Part shown: positions 26,462-34,708 of the stretch, one piece after another
Position numbering within the stretch: position 1 is the first letter of the stretch
Layout of the letters: the number at the start of each line of letters is the position of its first letter
Origin: Phaeobacter porticola
GTDB taxonomy: Bacteria > Pseudomonadota > Alphaproteobacteria > Rhodobacterales > Rhodobacteraceae
Assembly (NCBI RefSeq): GCF_001888185.1
Contig: NZ_CP016364.1
Location: 3,100,001 to 3,164,000 of the forward strand
Reading direction: 5' to 3'
DNA: 64,000 bases
Notes under the pieces: generated by a model
Databases searched by the model: none
What the model saw: the letters and a program-made list of their open reading frames with translations, nothing else
Told to the model about the DNA's origin: nothing
Position numbers and translations under genes: made by a program

Positions 26462-28108
26462 TCACATGTTCGGGTAGTTGGGCCCGTCACCCCCCTGCGG
26501 TGTCGCCCAGGTGATATTCTGGCTCGGATCCTTGATATCGCAGGTCTTACAGTGAACGCAGTTCTGGAAGTTGATCACAAACTCCGGCTTGCCATCCTTT
26601 TCGACCACCTCATAGACCCCAGCAGGGCAGTAGCGCTGCGCTGGCTCTGCGTATTTCGGCAGGTTCACGTTGACCGGTGTGTCCAGATTGCCAAGACGCA
26701 GATGGCAAGGCTGGCTTTCCTCGTGATTGGTTGCCGCAAAGGCGACATTGGTTAGCCTGTCAAAGGACAGCGTGCCATCGGGCTTAGGGTAATCGATGGG
26801 TTTATGCTTGTCGGCCTCTTCGGTGGATTCGGCGTCATTCTTGCCGTGACCCAGCGTGCCGAACAGCGAGAAGCCAAGGGTATTGGTCCACATATCCAGA
26901 CCACCCAACATGAGAGAGGCAGTCAGCCCCCACTTCGACCACATCGGTTTGACGTTGCGGACCTTTTTCAGATCAGCGCCAATCGCCCCCTCACGCACGT
27001 CGACCTCATAAGCTGCCAGTTCGTCACCCGAACGCTCCGCTTTGATTGCGTCAAATGCGGCTTCTGCTGCGGCCTTGCCCGACAGCATCGCGTTGTGGTT
27101 GCCCTTGATGCGCGGCACGTTGACCATGCCTGCCGAACAACCCAGTAGCGCCACGCCGGGCGCGACCAGTTTCGGCATTGCCTGCCAGCCGCCCTCGGTA
27201 ATCGCACGCGCACCATAGGCCACCCGTTTGCCGCCCTTGAGCAGCTCGGCGACCATCGGATGATGCTTGAAGCGCTGAAACTCCATGTACGGATACAGAT
27301 GCGGGTTCTTGTAGTTCAGGTGGACCACAAACCCCACGTAAACCTGATTGTTGTCGAGATGATAGATGAAGGACCCGCCGCCAGCATTGGAGCCCAGCGG
27401 CCAACCCATCGTATGGGTGACAGAGCCCTCTTTGTGCTTGGCGGGATCAATCTCCCAGATCTCTTTCATGCCAACGCCGTATTTCTGCGGCTCTTTGTCA
27501 TCAGAGAGGCCGTATTTGGCGATCACTTCCTTGGAAAGCGAACCGCGCACACCTTCGGACAGGAACACGTATTTGCCGTGCAGTTCCATCCCCGGCTCAG
27601 TGTTGGGACCGTAAGAACCATCCGCCTCCAAGCCAAAGACACCGGCAACGACGCCTTTGACTTCGCCGTTGTCGCCGTAAACCAGCTCGGAACACGCCAT
27701 ACCCGGGAAAATCTCGACGCCCAGCTCTTCGGCTTGCTCCGCCATCCAGCGGCAGACATTGCCCATGGACACGATGTAGTTGCCGTGGTTGTTCATCAAT
27801 GGTGGCATGGGGAAGTTGGGGATGCGAATCTGACCCGCTTCACCCAACATGTAGAAATTGTCGTCCTTGACCGGCACGTTCAGCGGCGCGCCTTTGTCCT
27901 TCCAATCAGGGATCAACGCATCCAGACCGCACGGGTCCAGCACCGCACCGGACAGGATATGCGCGCCCACTTCGGAGCCTTTTTCCAGCACCACAACCTG
28001 CAAGTCGCTGTCCAATTGTTTCAATCGGATCGCCGCAGACAGACCAGCCGGGCCTGCCCCAACGATCACAACGTCGTATTCCATCGCTTCACGTTCAATC
28101 TCGGCCAT
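26462..28108 (-). CDS. etfQO: Electron transfer flavoprotein-ubiquinone oxidoreductase
   Basis: A 548-residue FAD and [4Fe-4S] enzyme of the inner membrane that passes electrons from ETF to ubiquinone in fatty acid and amino acid oxidation. The FAD motif is VVIVGAGPAGLSAAIRL at residues 10-26, and the cluster ligands are in RYCPAGVYEVV and NCVHCKTCDIKDPSQNI at the C-terminus. Length is normal for the bacterial enzyme. The large acyl-CoA dehydrogenase at 39.8-41.5 kb could be one of its electron sources. A promoter is expected in the 156-bp gap before soxR. Confidence 0.97.
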   Translation of the reverse strand: MAEIEREAMEYDVVIVGAGPAGLSAAIRLKQLDSDLQVVVLEKGSEVGAHILSGAVLDPCGLDALIPDWKDKGAPLNVPVKDDNFYMLGEAGQIRIPNFPMPPLMNNHGNYIVSMGNVCRWMAEQAEELGVEIFPGMACSELVYGDNGEVKGVVAGVFGLEADGSYGPNTEPGMELHGKYVFLSEGVRGSLSKEVIAKYGLSDDKEPQKYGVGMKEIWEIDPAKHKEGSVTHTMGWPLGSNAGGGSFIYHLDNNQVYVGFVVHLNYKNPHLYPYMEFQRFKHHPMVAELLKGGKRVAYGARAITEGGWQAMPKLVAPGVALLGCSAGMVNVPRIKGNHNAMLSGKAAAEAAFDAIKAERSGDELAAYEVDVREGAIGADLKKVRNVKPMWSKWGLTASLMLGGLDMWTNTLGFSLFGTLGHGKNDAESTEEADKHKPIDYPKPDGTLSFDRLTNVAFAATNHEESQPCHLRLGNLDTPVNVNLPKYAEPAQRYCPAGVYEVVEKDGKPEFVINFQNCVHCKTCDIKDPSQNITWATPQGGDGPNYPNM

Positions 28109-28265
28109 TGCGGGCTCCTTGGCTGTGGTTCAGGGCCAACCCATGCGGGTGGCGTGTCCTTGGCGTAATTTTGTTTCGCGGTTGCTTAGCGGGTGGCAGA
28201 GGCACTGGTCAATCCAAACTCTACGTTACACTGCTGTAGAACCCTCGATTGCGACAATTCGGGCG

Positions 28266-28760
28266 TCAGATTTCGTCATTTGGTAGCGAATTCCCGTCGT
28301 TCACCGTTTCTGAGGGCTTATCCCCCATCAGATAGCGCGGTCCCTGCCCTTTGGCAGCGGCCGCATCATCGGGATTGTACAGCTTGCAGGTGGGCAAGGA
28401 CAGGCAGCCGCAACCGATGCAGCCGTCAAGGTTATCGCGCAAACGCTCCAGCGTTTCGATTCGGGCATCCAGATGGCTGCGAAAAGCGGTGGACAGATTG
28501 GTCCAGTCGGCCTTGGTCGGGGTACGACCCCCAGGCAGGCTTTTGAGAAAGTCGCGAATCTCCGGCAGTGTGAAGCCGAACTTCTGCGCGATCATAATAA
28601 AACTCAACCGCCGCAGATCCGCCCGGTGAAACCGCCGCTGCCCACCCGTATTACGCCAAGGCTCAACCAGCCCCTGTGCCTCATAGTAGCGGATTGCCGA
28701 TACCGCCAGGCCCGTCCGCTCCGCCAGATAGCCGATGGTCAACCCGTGAGATGCAGCCAT
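28266..28760 (-). CDS. soxR: Redox-sensitive transcriptional activator SoxR
   Basis: A 164-residue MerR-family activator. The winged helix is TIGYLAERTGLAVSAIRYYE, and the [2Fe-2S] ligands Cys114, Cys117, Cys119 and Cys125 lie in CIGCGCLSLPTC, spaced as in E. coli SoxR. In non-enteric bacteria SoxR responds to redox-cycling metabolites and controls a few nearby genes, not soxS. It is divergent from the VOC gene, and a matching SoxR box lies in front of that gene. Confidence 0.96.
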   Translation of the reverse strand: MAASHGLTIGYLAERTGLAVSAIRYYEAQGLVEPWRNTGGQRRFHRADLRRLSFIMIAQKFGFTLPEIRDFLKSLPGGRTPTKADWTNLSTAFRSHLDARIETLERLRDNLDGCIGCGCLSLPTCKLYNPDDAAAAKGQGPRYLMGDKPSETVNDGNSLPNDEI

Positions 28761-28842
28761 GAGATACTCCCTACCAGTCCCTGAGATTCCGTCGCGTCTC
28801 AGCCTGCGGACTGAGAAAAATCACAAAACACCAAAAAAGTGC

Positions 28843-28873
28843 TTGAGCTAAAGTTAGGTTTAGAAATTACGAC
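28843..28873 (+). promoter_or_regulatory. SoxR-controlled promoter of the VOC gene
   Basis: The -35 hexamer TTGAGC (28843-28848) and the -10-like TACGAC (28868-28873) are exactly 19 bp apart, the overlong spacing typical of SoxR and MerR targets. Inside the spacer is CTAAA-GTTAGG-TTTAG, a perfect 5-bp inverted repeat around a central GTTA, matching the E. coli sox box in form. The site is 36 bp before the VOC start. Confidence 0.8.
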
Positions 28874-28908
28874 TCTATCAGGCAAGAGAAAACACAAAGG
28901 AGCCTGAC

Positions 28909-29292
28909 ATGACCGTACGTCTTGAACACGCAAACATCACCGTGTCCTCTCCCGAGAGCACTGCCGCCTGGATGCAGGATGTTTTTGGCTGGCACATTCG
29001 CTGGCAGGGGGAGGCCATCAGCGGCGGCTACAGCCTGCACGTGGGCGAGGCTGACAGCTATCTGGCGCTGTACTGCCCCCCGGAACCCCTGGCCAAGGCC
29101 CCGACCAGTTATGCCATCAACGGGGGGCTCAACCACATCGCCGTTGTTGTCGATGATTTGGACGCCGTCGAAACACGGGTCCGCGCGGCTGGCTTCACGC
29201 CAGGCGAGCATCACGACTACGAACCGGGTCGCAGGTTCTATTTCCGAGACCGGGACAATATCGAATTCGAGGTGGTACAATATGATGCTTGA
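28909..29292 (+). CDS. VOC-fold (glyoxalase/dioxygenase-like) protein under SoxR control
   Basis: A 127-residue protein of the vicinal oxygen chelate fold: two beta-alpha-beta-beta-beta units (VRLEHANITV... and GGLNHIAVVVDDLD...). Metal-type ligands include His5-region EHAN, His81 in LNHIAV, and the Glu in FRDRDNIEFEVV. Such proteins include glyoxalases and antibiotic- or metabolite-binding proteins. The SoxR box in front points to a role against redox-active compounds. AAGGAG lies 7 bases before the ATG. Confidence 0.85.
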   Translation: MTVRLEHANITVSSPESTAAWMQDVFGWHIRWQGEAISGGYSLHVGEADSYLALYCPPEPLAKAPTSYAINGGLNHIAVVVDDLDAVETRVRAAGFTPGEHHDYEPGRRFYFRDRDNIEFEVVQYDA

Positions 29293-29298
29293 TCTTCT

Positions 29299-29529
29299 TT
29301 GGCACAGCAGTCGCCCGCGCGCGGTTTTACCCACCCAGCGGCGGCACTCCCCCCCGACGATGCTCTCACAGCAGCGCGCGACGACACGCCAGCTGCAACG
29401 GATCCGACACTCTTCCCCGATCAGCCGTCTGATCAGCTTGCTGCAGCGGCTGGATCCCCGGCCACGGGTGCCCCGCCACAGCATCACCGGCAAAACATCC
29501 ACCCTACCGGAGGTTCCCTGACCGCATAA
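29299..29529 (+). CDS. Uncertain hypothetical ORF in frame with the VOC gene
   Basis: A 76-codon frame with a TTG start, beginning six bases after the VOC stop and in the same frame. It is rich in Ala, Pro, Asp and Gln, with no membrane segment and no known domain. Third-position GC use looks like coding DNA, but there is no good ribosome site and I do not recognise the product. It could be a remnant or a readthrough extension of the VOC protein. Confidence 0.25.
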   Translation: MAQQSPARGFTHPAAALPPDDALTAARDDTPAATDPTLFPDQPSDQLAAAAGSPATGAPPQHHRQNIHPTGGSLTA

Positions 29530-29716
29530 AGACGCGGCCGCGATAGAGACAAAACCGGACCTAAGCTTGCCGACACATTGTCAGTTTTTTGCCACCCCTC
29601 AATCCGGGGAAGTCTAAAAAAGCGGAGTTTTCCGCCTGTTGGCATGAAATCGCTGTGGACAGGCAACCCCGCCCTCTTGCATTCGGCGGCAGGATTGGGT
29701 CAGGTAATTGCGACAC

Positions 29717-29765
29717 AACCGGTTTGTCCCGCTGTCAGTTCGGCAGTGGGACAAACCGGTTTTCC
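29717..29765 (+). terminator. Long hairpin between the VOC gene and greA
   Basis: AACCGGTTTGTCCCGCTG (29717-29734) pairs with CAGTGGGACAAACCGGTT (29744-29761), an 18-bp stem with one G-T pair and a 9-base loop, followed by TTCC. It fits an intrinsic terminator of the upstream unit, and it is 58 bp before greA, so a regulatory role on greA is also possible. Confidence 0.6.
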
Positions 29766-29823
29766 TATAGACGCGAACCGCCACGACCGGTGGCAAAACC
29801 TGACACGATATCTGGACACAGAC

Positions 29824-30294
29824 ATGGAAAAGATCCCGATGACCCCCACGGGTCACGCCGCCCTAGAAGCTGAGCTGAAGAATCTGAAATCGGTAGAACG
29901 CCCAGCGATTATTAAGGCTATCGCCGAAGCTCGCGAACTGGGCGACCTGTCGGAAAACGCAGAATATCATTCCGCCCGTGAAAAGCAGTCTTTCATCGAA
30001 GGCCGCATCAAAGAGCTGGAAGGCATTCTCTCCCTGGCCGATGTGATCAACCCCGCAAAGCTATCGGGCGCGATCAAATTCGGTGCTAAGGTGACCGTTG
30101 TGGACGAGGACACCGACGAGGAAAAAACCTGGCAGATCGTAGGTGAGCATGAAGCCAACATCGAAGCGGGCCTGCTGAATATCAAATCACCCATTGCCCG
30201 CGCCTTGATTGGCAAAGATGAAGGCGACAGCGTCGAAGTTCGCACCCCAGGTGGGGATCGCGCCTATGAAATCCTCAAGATCGTTTTTGCCTGA
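29824..30294 (+). CDS. greA: Transcription elongation factor GreA
   Basis: A 156-residue factor that helps stalled RNA polymerase by stimulating transcript cleavage. It begins [20 protein letters not shown]; the antiparallel coiled coil holds the acidic tip [11 protein letters not shown] and the C-terminal domain ends EILKIVFA. The start at ATG 29824 gives the normal family length; the frame is open upstream but unrelated to GreA. It follows a long hairpin and precedes an unknown membrane protein. Confidence 0.96.
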   Translation: MEKIPMTPTGHAALEAELKNLKSVERPAIIKAIAEARELGDLSENAEYHSAREKQSFIEGRIKELEGILSLADVINPAKLSGAIKFGAKVTVVDEDTDEEKTWQIVGEHEANIEAGLLNIKSPIARALIGKDEGDSVEVRTPGGDRAYEILKIVFA

Positions 30295-30402
30295 CCTCAG
30301 ACCCCCGATCGGCGCCTGCAACGGGTGCCGATTGCTCCAGATCCACTGTCGTCTCCTGCGACATAAGCCACCCTTAGCCAACCTCTGTTTCCGAGCAACA
30401 GT

Positions 30403-31431
30403 ATGACCCGTACCAGTTCCACCGCCGCCACGCCGCCCACCAGCGCCCTTGATACGTCGCCGGAACAATCGACCATTGGGGCAATCGAAGCCGCCGCACT
30501 TGGTCTCAGTGCACTGTGGTTTTTGGTGGTTGTGGCCATCTACGTTCTGGGCGGTGCGCAGGATCCCTCAGCGACTGTGGCGACCAGCTGGCCTGACGTG
30601 CTGCTGCGCGTTGCGGTCATTCTGCTGCCGGTACTACTGATCTGGGTAGGCGCCATAGCGCTGCGATCTGCGCGGGTAATGCGCGAGGAATCTGAGCGTC
30701 TGCACGCAGCCATCGACGGTATACGCAACACCTATATCGCTCATGCACAACAGGCTGCATCGGTCTCCGAACCCTCGGTTACCCGCAAGCTGGATGAAAT
30801 CGCCGCCGCGACCCGCAAAACGGAAACCGCGTTGGCCACCTTTCACACCAGCCGCCGGGACCGCCCTATGCCCGGCATTTCGACACCCGCTGCCAACAGC
30901 GCGGACACGACGGACCAGGGCCTGTTAGCGCTGGGAACCCCAGCCGAAGATCTCGCAGCCCCGCTTCCGTCCGAGCAGCTGATCCGCGCATTGAATTTTC
31001 CTGAAACGGCCGAGGACGAAGAGGGCTTTGCCGCCCTTCGACTGGCCCTTCAAGACCGCAAGGCCGCGCAGATAATCCAAGCAGCACAAGACGTGCTGAC
31101 TCTGCTCAGCCAGGACGGTATATATATGGACGACCTGCGCCCGGATATGGCCCGCCCCGAAATTTGGCGACAGTTTGCGCAAGGGACCCGTGGTCGCGCA
31201 GTGGCCGCCCTGGGCGGAGTACGTGACCGCAGCTCACTTGCGTTGACCGCAGCGAGGATGAAACAAGACCCGATCTTTCGCGATGCAGCACATCATTTTT
31301 TGCGTCGGTTCGATCAGATGTTGGCCGCATTCGAGGAAGACGCCAGCGACAGCGATATATCTTCGCTTGGTGATACCCGCACCGCGCGTGCCTTCATGCT
31401 CTTGGGCCGAGTCGCAGGCACCTTTGATTAG
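30403..31431 (+). CDS. Conserved hypothetical membrane protein downstream of greA
   Basis: A 342-residue protein with two membrane helices (about residues 33-52 and 68-87), a coiled-coil stretch after the second (about 92-150), a Pro/Ala-rich linker and a helical C-terminal domain of about 150 residues (ALNFPETAEDEEGFAALRLA and onward). I do not recognise the C-terminal domain. The topology puts it on the cytoplasmic side. Homologues appear, as I recall, in roseobacters without assigned function. It converges on moeA. Confidence 0.7.
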   Translation: MTRTSSTAATPPTSALDTSPEQSTIGAIEAAALGLSALWFLVVVAIYVLGGAQDPSATVATSWPDVLLRVAVILLPVLLIWVGAIALRSARVMREESERLHAAIDGIRNTYIAHAQQAASVSEPSVTRKLDEIAAATRKTETALATFHTSRRDRPMPGISTPAANSADTTDQGLLALGTPAEDLAAPLPSEQLIRALNFPETAEDEEGFAALRLALQDRKAAQIIQAAQDVLTLLSQDGIYMDDLRPDMARPEIWRQFAQGTRGRAVAALGGVRDRSSLALTAARMKQDPIFRDAAHHFLRRFDQMLAAFEEDASDSDISSLGDTRTARAFMLLGRVAGTFD

Positions 31432-31452
31432 ACGCGCCTGAACTTAGTTCCC

Positions 31453-32709
31453 CTAGACCCCGAAACTGGCATAGGGAATGAAACGCACGCGGTCTCCTGG
31501 CTTGATCTCGGCCGCACCATCCCCCAACTCCACCAGACCCTCGGCCCAGCTAAGCGAGCTGACACGCCCCGACCCTTCGGATTTGAACACCTCGACCTGT
31601 CCGGCACGAACACGGGCGCGCAAATACTCACGTCGCCCCGGTTTCTTGCGCTTTTCAAATGCAGCGGGCAGGTCGAATCCCTGTGGTACCTGCCAATTGG
31701 CCCCGGCCATTAGCGCCATTGCCGGACGTGCAAAAATCAGCGTGCACACCATGGCGGCAACCGGATTGCCAGGCAGTCCAAAAACTGGCGTCCCCCGCCA
31801 CATCCCCAGCGCCAGCGGGCGACCAGGTTTCAAGGCAATCCGCCAGTGCTGCATGGAACCGTGTTCGCGCAAGATCGCGGACATGTGGTCCTCATCCCCG
31901 GCAGAGGCACCGCCACTTGTCAGGATCACATCGACATTTGCTGCCGCACGGTCAAGGTGACCGTGCAGAGCCGCACGATCATCCGCAGCTTTGCCAAGGT
32001 CAACCGAGACAAACCCCATCCGCGCCAAAAGCCCCAGAAGCATCGGGCGATTGGCATCAAATATCTGCCCGGCCCCTGCATCCTCTCCCGGCTCAACCAG
32101 CTCATCCCCGGTCGAGAGCACACCAACGCGCAGACGTTGGTAAACCGAGAGGTCCGCGACCCCCGTGGCAGATGCCAATGCAAGATCAGCCGGGGTCACC
32201 ACACGCCCGCGGCGCAGGATCACCTCTCCGGCCTTGGCATCCTCGCCCGCCTTGCGGGTGTTGGAACCCTGTTTCAACGGGCCGTGAAACGCGATGCCCG
32301 AGCCGTCACAGGTGACATCCTCCTCCAGAATAACGGTCTCCACTCCATCGGGAAGCGCCGCACCGGTCAGAATGCGAATAGCATGCCCCGCAGGAACCCG
32401 ATGATCATAGGTCTGCCCCGCAGCCGCGCGTCCCGAGATCAGGGGCAGGTGCTGTGGGCCTGCTGAAATCGCGCCAGCAAACCCGTAGCCGTCAACGGCG
32501 GTGTTCGGCTGCGGTGGATTGCTGCGCCGTGCTACCAGATCCTCGGCCAGTATCCGCCCCAATGCACCGTCCAGCGCGCAGGTTTCAACGGTGGTCACCA
32601 CGCTTAATCGGTCGCGCAGATAGGCAAGCGCATCGTCCACAGGCGTCCAGTCAACCCCCGCGGGCAGGGCGAAACAATCATTCCGCAATGGCGGTGGGGC
32701 AAGGGTCAT
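31453..32709 (-). CDS. moeA: Molybdopterin molybdotransferase MoeA
   Basis: A 418-residue enzyme that inserts molybdate into adenylylated molybdopterin. Domain order is as in E. coli MoeA: N-terminal NTAVDGYGFA, the TGDELVEPGEDAGAGQIFDA segment, the GGASAGDEDHM motif of the MoeA/MogA fold and a C-terminal beta domain with LGLPGNPVAAMV-like wording. It is the last gene of the fdhD-mobA-mobB run; its ATG overlaps the upstream unknown gene by ATGA. Confidence 0.96.
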   Translation of the reverse strand: MTLAPPPLRNDCFALPAGVDWTPVDDALAYLRDRLSVVTTVETCALDGALGRILAEDLVARRSNPPQPNTAVDGYGFAGAISAGPQHLPLISGRAAAGQTYDHRVPAGHAIRILTGAALPDGVETVILEEDVTCDGSGIAFHGPLKQGSNTRKAGEDAKAGEVILRRGRVVTPADLALASATGVADLSVYQRLRVGVLSTGDELVEPGEDAGAGQIFDANRPMLLGLLARMGFVSVDLGKAADDRAALHGHLDRAAANVDVILTSGGASAGDEDHMSAILREHGSMQHWRIALKPGRPLALGMWRGTPVFGLPGNPVAAMVCTLIFARPAMALMAGANWQVPQGFDLPAAFEKRKKPGRREYLRARVRAGQVEVFKSEGSGRVSSLSWAEGLVELGDGAAEIKPGDRVRFIPYASFGV

Positions 32710-33518
32710 TTTGGTTCCACTCCCAGAATCCAGCCTTCTTCGGGCGCCTTGATATCAAGACGGTGCTCCAGTTCTGCCACAGGCAAGCGGCTGAGTTCCA
32801 GCGCGACCTGTTGGACCTGCCAGGCATCCTTGATGAGTCCGGCAGGCGGCTGACCCAGATTCAGCGAGGGCCAGATTTCCACAAAGGCGATTGGCCTGTC
32901 CAATACTTCAAAGGGCCAGGTCGCAACCTGCCCGGCAAAACGTCGCCGCAAACGCGCCAGAACAGGCAGACCCATCATGATCTGGCTTCCCACCGCACCC
33001 GCACCCGCCATCTGCCAGCATGTAAAGCTGCCTTTGGCCAGATACTCGACCGCGCGGCGCTCTGGGAACGGATTGCGATAGCTGTCCTTGCGACGTGGCA
33101 GGCCTTCAATATCACGCGCCAGCGCATTGGCCCAGAATGGCCCCCGGCCACCAAACCGGTGATTAATCTCTGCCGCGACATCAAAACGATTGTTGGTCTC
33201 AGGACAGTCCTCAACACGGGTTTCGAACCAGTTCCAGAGCGTCAGCGGATCACTAGAGCCGGTCAACGCCCGTGCAAACCCAGCAGGATAGCCAAAGGGA
33301 AAATCAAACCCCAACATCAGCCTACGCCCTGCTGCTAGCTCGGCTTCGATCAGCGTGATCAGCCAATCCTCGGCCTGTTGGCGGTTGCGCAAGTAGACTG
33401 GAGCCTCTGCAAGGCCAGCGTGCACAACACAGGTCCAGATGGCATCCTTGCATGGCGTCGGTCCACGGTCATTGCCACCGGACCAATCCACCATCGCAAA
33501 GCTCTGCCATGGGGTCAC
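32706..33518 (-). CDS. Conserved hypothetical protein in the molybdenum cofactor operon
   Basis: A 270-residue protein starting GTG 33518 inside the mobB stop (GTGA). The N-terminal strand carries FAMVDWSGGNDRGPTP, and a second acidic motif is LMLGFDFPFGYP at about residue 68. Two Asp residues on such strands recall the RNase H-like fold of DUF429-type proteins. A later CWQMAGAGAVGSQIMMGLP stretch is glycine-rich. I do not know its function. Tight coupling on both sides, with mobB and moeA, suggests a role in cofactor synthesis or delivery. Confidence 0.75.
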   Translation of the reverse strand: MTPWQSFAMVDWSGGNDRGPTPCKDAIWTCVVHAGLAEAPVYLRNRQQAEDWLITLIEAELAAGRRLMLGFDFPFGYPAGFARALTGSSDPLTLWNWFETRVEDCPETNNRFDVAAEINHRFGGRGPFWANALARDIEGLPRRKDSYRNPFPERRAVEYLAKGSFTCWQMAGAGAVGSQIMMGLPVLARLRRRFAGQVATWPFEVLDRPIAFVEIWPSLNLGQPPAGLIKDAWQVQQVALELSRLPVAELEHRLDIKAPEEGWILGVEPK

Positions 33519-34006
33519 AGCCGCAGCTCAGCTGAGATAAAATCAGCGATCGCCACGGTGTCATCCAGATCAAAGACTGGCCCATCAAGATGCAGCGGGA
33601 TATCGCTGGCCACAGCACGGATCGACGGATCACCCGGCGCAATCAATGATTGCCCTGCCGCGGTGCGATAGGCCTCGATCTTAGGGTGGGATTCACGCTT
33701 AAAGCCCTCGACCAGCACCAGATCCACCGGGCGCAGCCGCGCCAGCAACTCGGTAAAGCTGGGTTCCCGGGCACCGCGCAACTCTTGCATGATGGCAATA
33801 CGGTTGGGCGAGGCCAGGATCACCTCAGCCGCACCCGCAGTTCTGTGCCGGTAACTGTCAGTGCCAGGCTGGTCCACATCCGTGGTGTGGTGCGCATGTT
33901 TCAACGTTGAAACGCTTAGACCGCGATGGCAGAACTCTGCCACCAGACGCTCCATTAATCCGGTTTTACCGCAATTTTTCCACCCGGTGACACCGTAGAT
34001 CTTCAT
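33515..34006 (-). CDS. mobB: Molybdopterin-guanine dinucleotide biosynthesis protein MobB
   Basis: A 163-residue P-loop GTPase-like adaptor for MobA. The nucleotide loop is VTGWKNCGKTGLMERL, and the family wording STLKHAHHTTDVDQPGTDSY and DLVLVEGFKRESHPKIE follows. Start and stop overlap mobA (ATGA) and the downstream gene (GTGA), so this is one operon for dinucleotide cofactor formation. Confidence 0.95.
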   Translation of the reverse strand: MKIYGVTGWKNCGKTGLMERLVAEFCHRGLSVSTLKHAHHTTDVDQPGTDSYRHRTAGAAEVILASPNRIAIMQELRGAREPSFTELLARLRPVDLVLVEGFKRESHPKIEAYRTAAGQSLIAPGDPSIRAVASDIPLHLDGPVFDLDDTVAIADFISAELRL

Positions 34007-34647
34007 GTCAGCAACGCCTCTGCACGTTCCAGATCTTCTGGTGTATTGACGTTGAAGAACGGATCAAAAGGCTCTGCTACGAACAACGCTTCTCGCCCAT
34101 CATGGCGGTCGGTCCACAAAACGACCTTGCGCAACCCATCCTCGAGTGCGGCGCGCAGATCGTCGCGCAGGGCAACAGGCCAAAGCCCAAAGGTCGGGTG
34201 GCGATTTACACGCCCCCTGCCGCCGGATTTCAGCGCCTCTTTCCCACTGCGCGGTGTTGTGGCGAGCACCAGCGGATGGGTCATGCCCTCTGCTGCATCC
34301 GTCAGCCGGGCAACCAGATCCATTGGGAAGAACGGCGTGTCTGCGGCAGCGGTAACGATCTCGTCCGCTCCCTGCTCTGCCGCCCAGTCCAGCCCCGCGA
34401 GAACACCCGCCAGCGGTCCGGAAAAACCGTCAACCGAGTCACCCAGAACCGGCAGACCCAGATCAGCGAAACGCGTGGGATCACCATTAGCATTGAGCGC
34501 GAGATCAGGGACCTGCGCTGACAGCCGGTCCACGACGCGCGACAAGAGGCTCTCGCCGCCGATCTCCAGCCGTCCTTTGTCGCCGCCGCCCATCCGAGTG
34601 GCCAGACCGCCCGCAAGGATCACGCCCAATATCTTCTGTTCTGCCAT
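34003..34647 (-). CDS. mobA: Molybdenum cofactor guanylyltransferase MobA
   Basis: A 214-residue nucleotidyltransferase that adds GMP to molybdopterin to give the MGD form used by DMSO-reductase-family enzymes such as formate dehydrogenase. The GTP motif is VILAGGLATRMGGGDKGRLE and the AAADTPFFPMDL segment supplies the metal-binding Asp. ATG 34647 follows GGAAGGGG by a few bases; a longer frame reaches 34770 but its Arg-rich extension is unlike MobA. fdhD lies directly upstream. Confidence 0.94.
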   Translation of the reverse strand: MAEQKILGVILAGGLATRMGGGDKGRLEIGGESLLSRVVDRLSAQVPDLALNANGDPTRFADLGLPVLGDSVDGFSGPLAGVLAGLDWAAEQGADEIVTAAADTPFFPMDLVARLTDAAEGMTHPLVLATTPRSGKEALKSGGRGRVNRHPTFGLWPVALRDDLRAALEDGLRKVVLWTDRHDGREALFVAEPFDPFFNVNTPEDLERAEALLT

Positions 34648-34708
34648 GTTATCCCCTTCCGCAGCCGGAAACATCGGTTTTCCGGCCCGAACTTCACGTG
34701 TAAATCGC

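Noticed and set aside
28922-29521. Alternative plus-strand frame overlapping the VOC gene and its 3' side
   Set aside because: Ser/Arg/Gln-rich shadow sequence without coding signals; the VOC frame has clear motifs.
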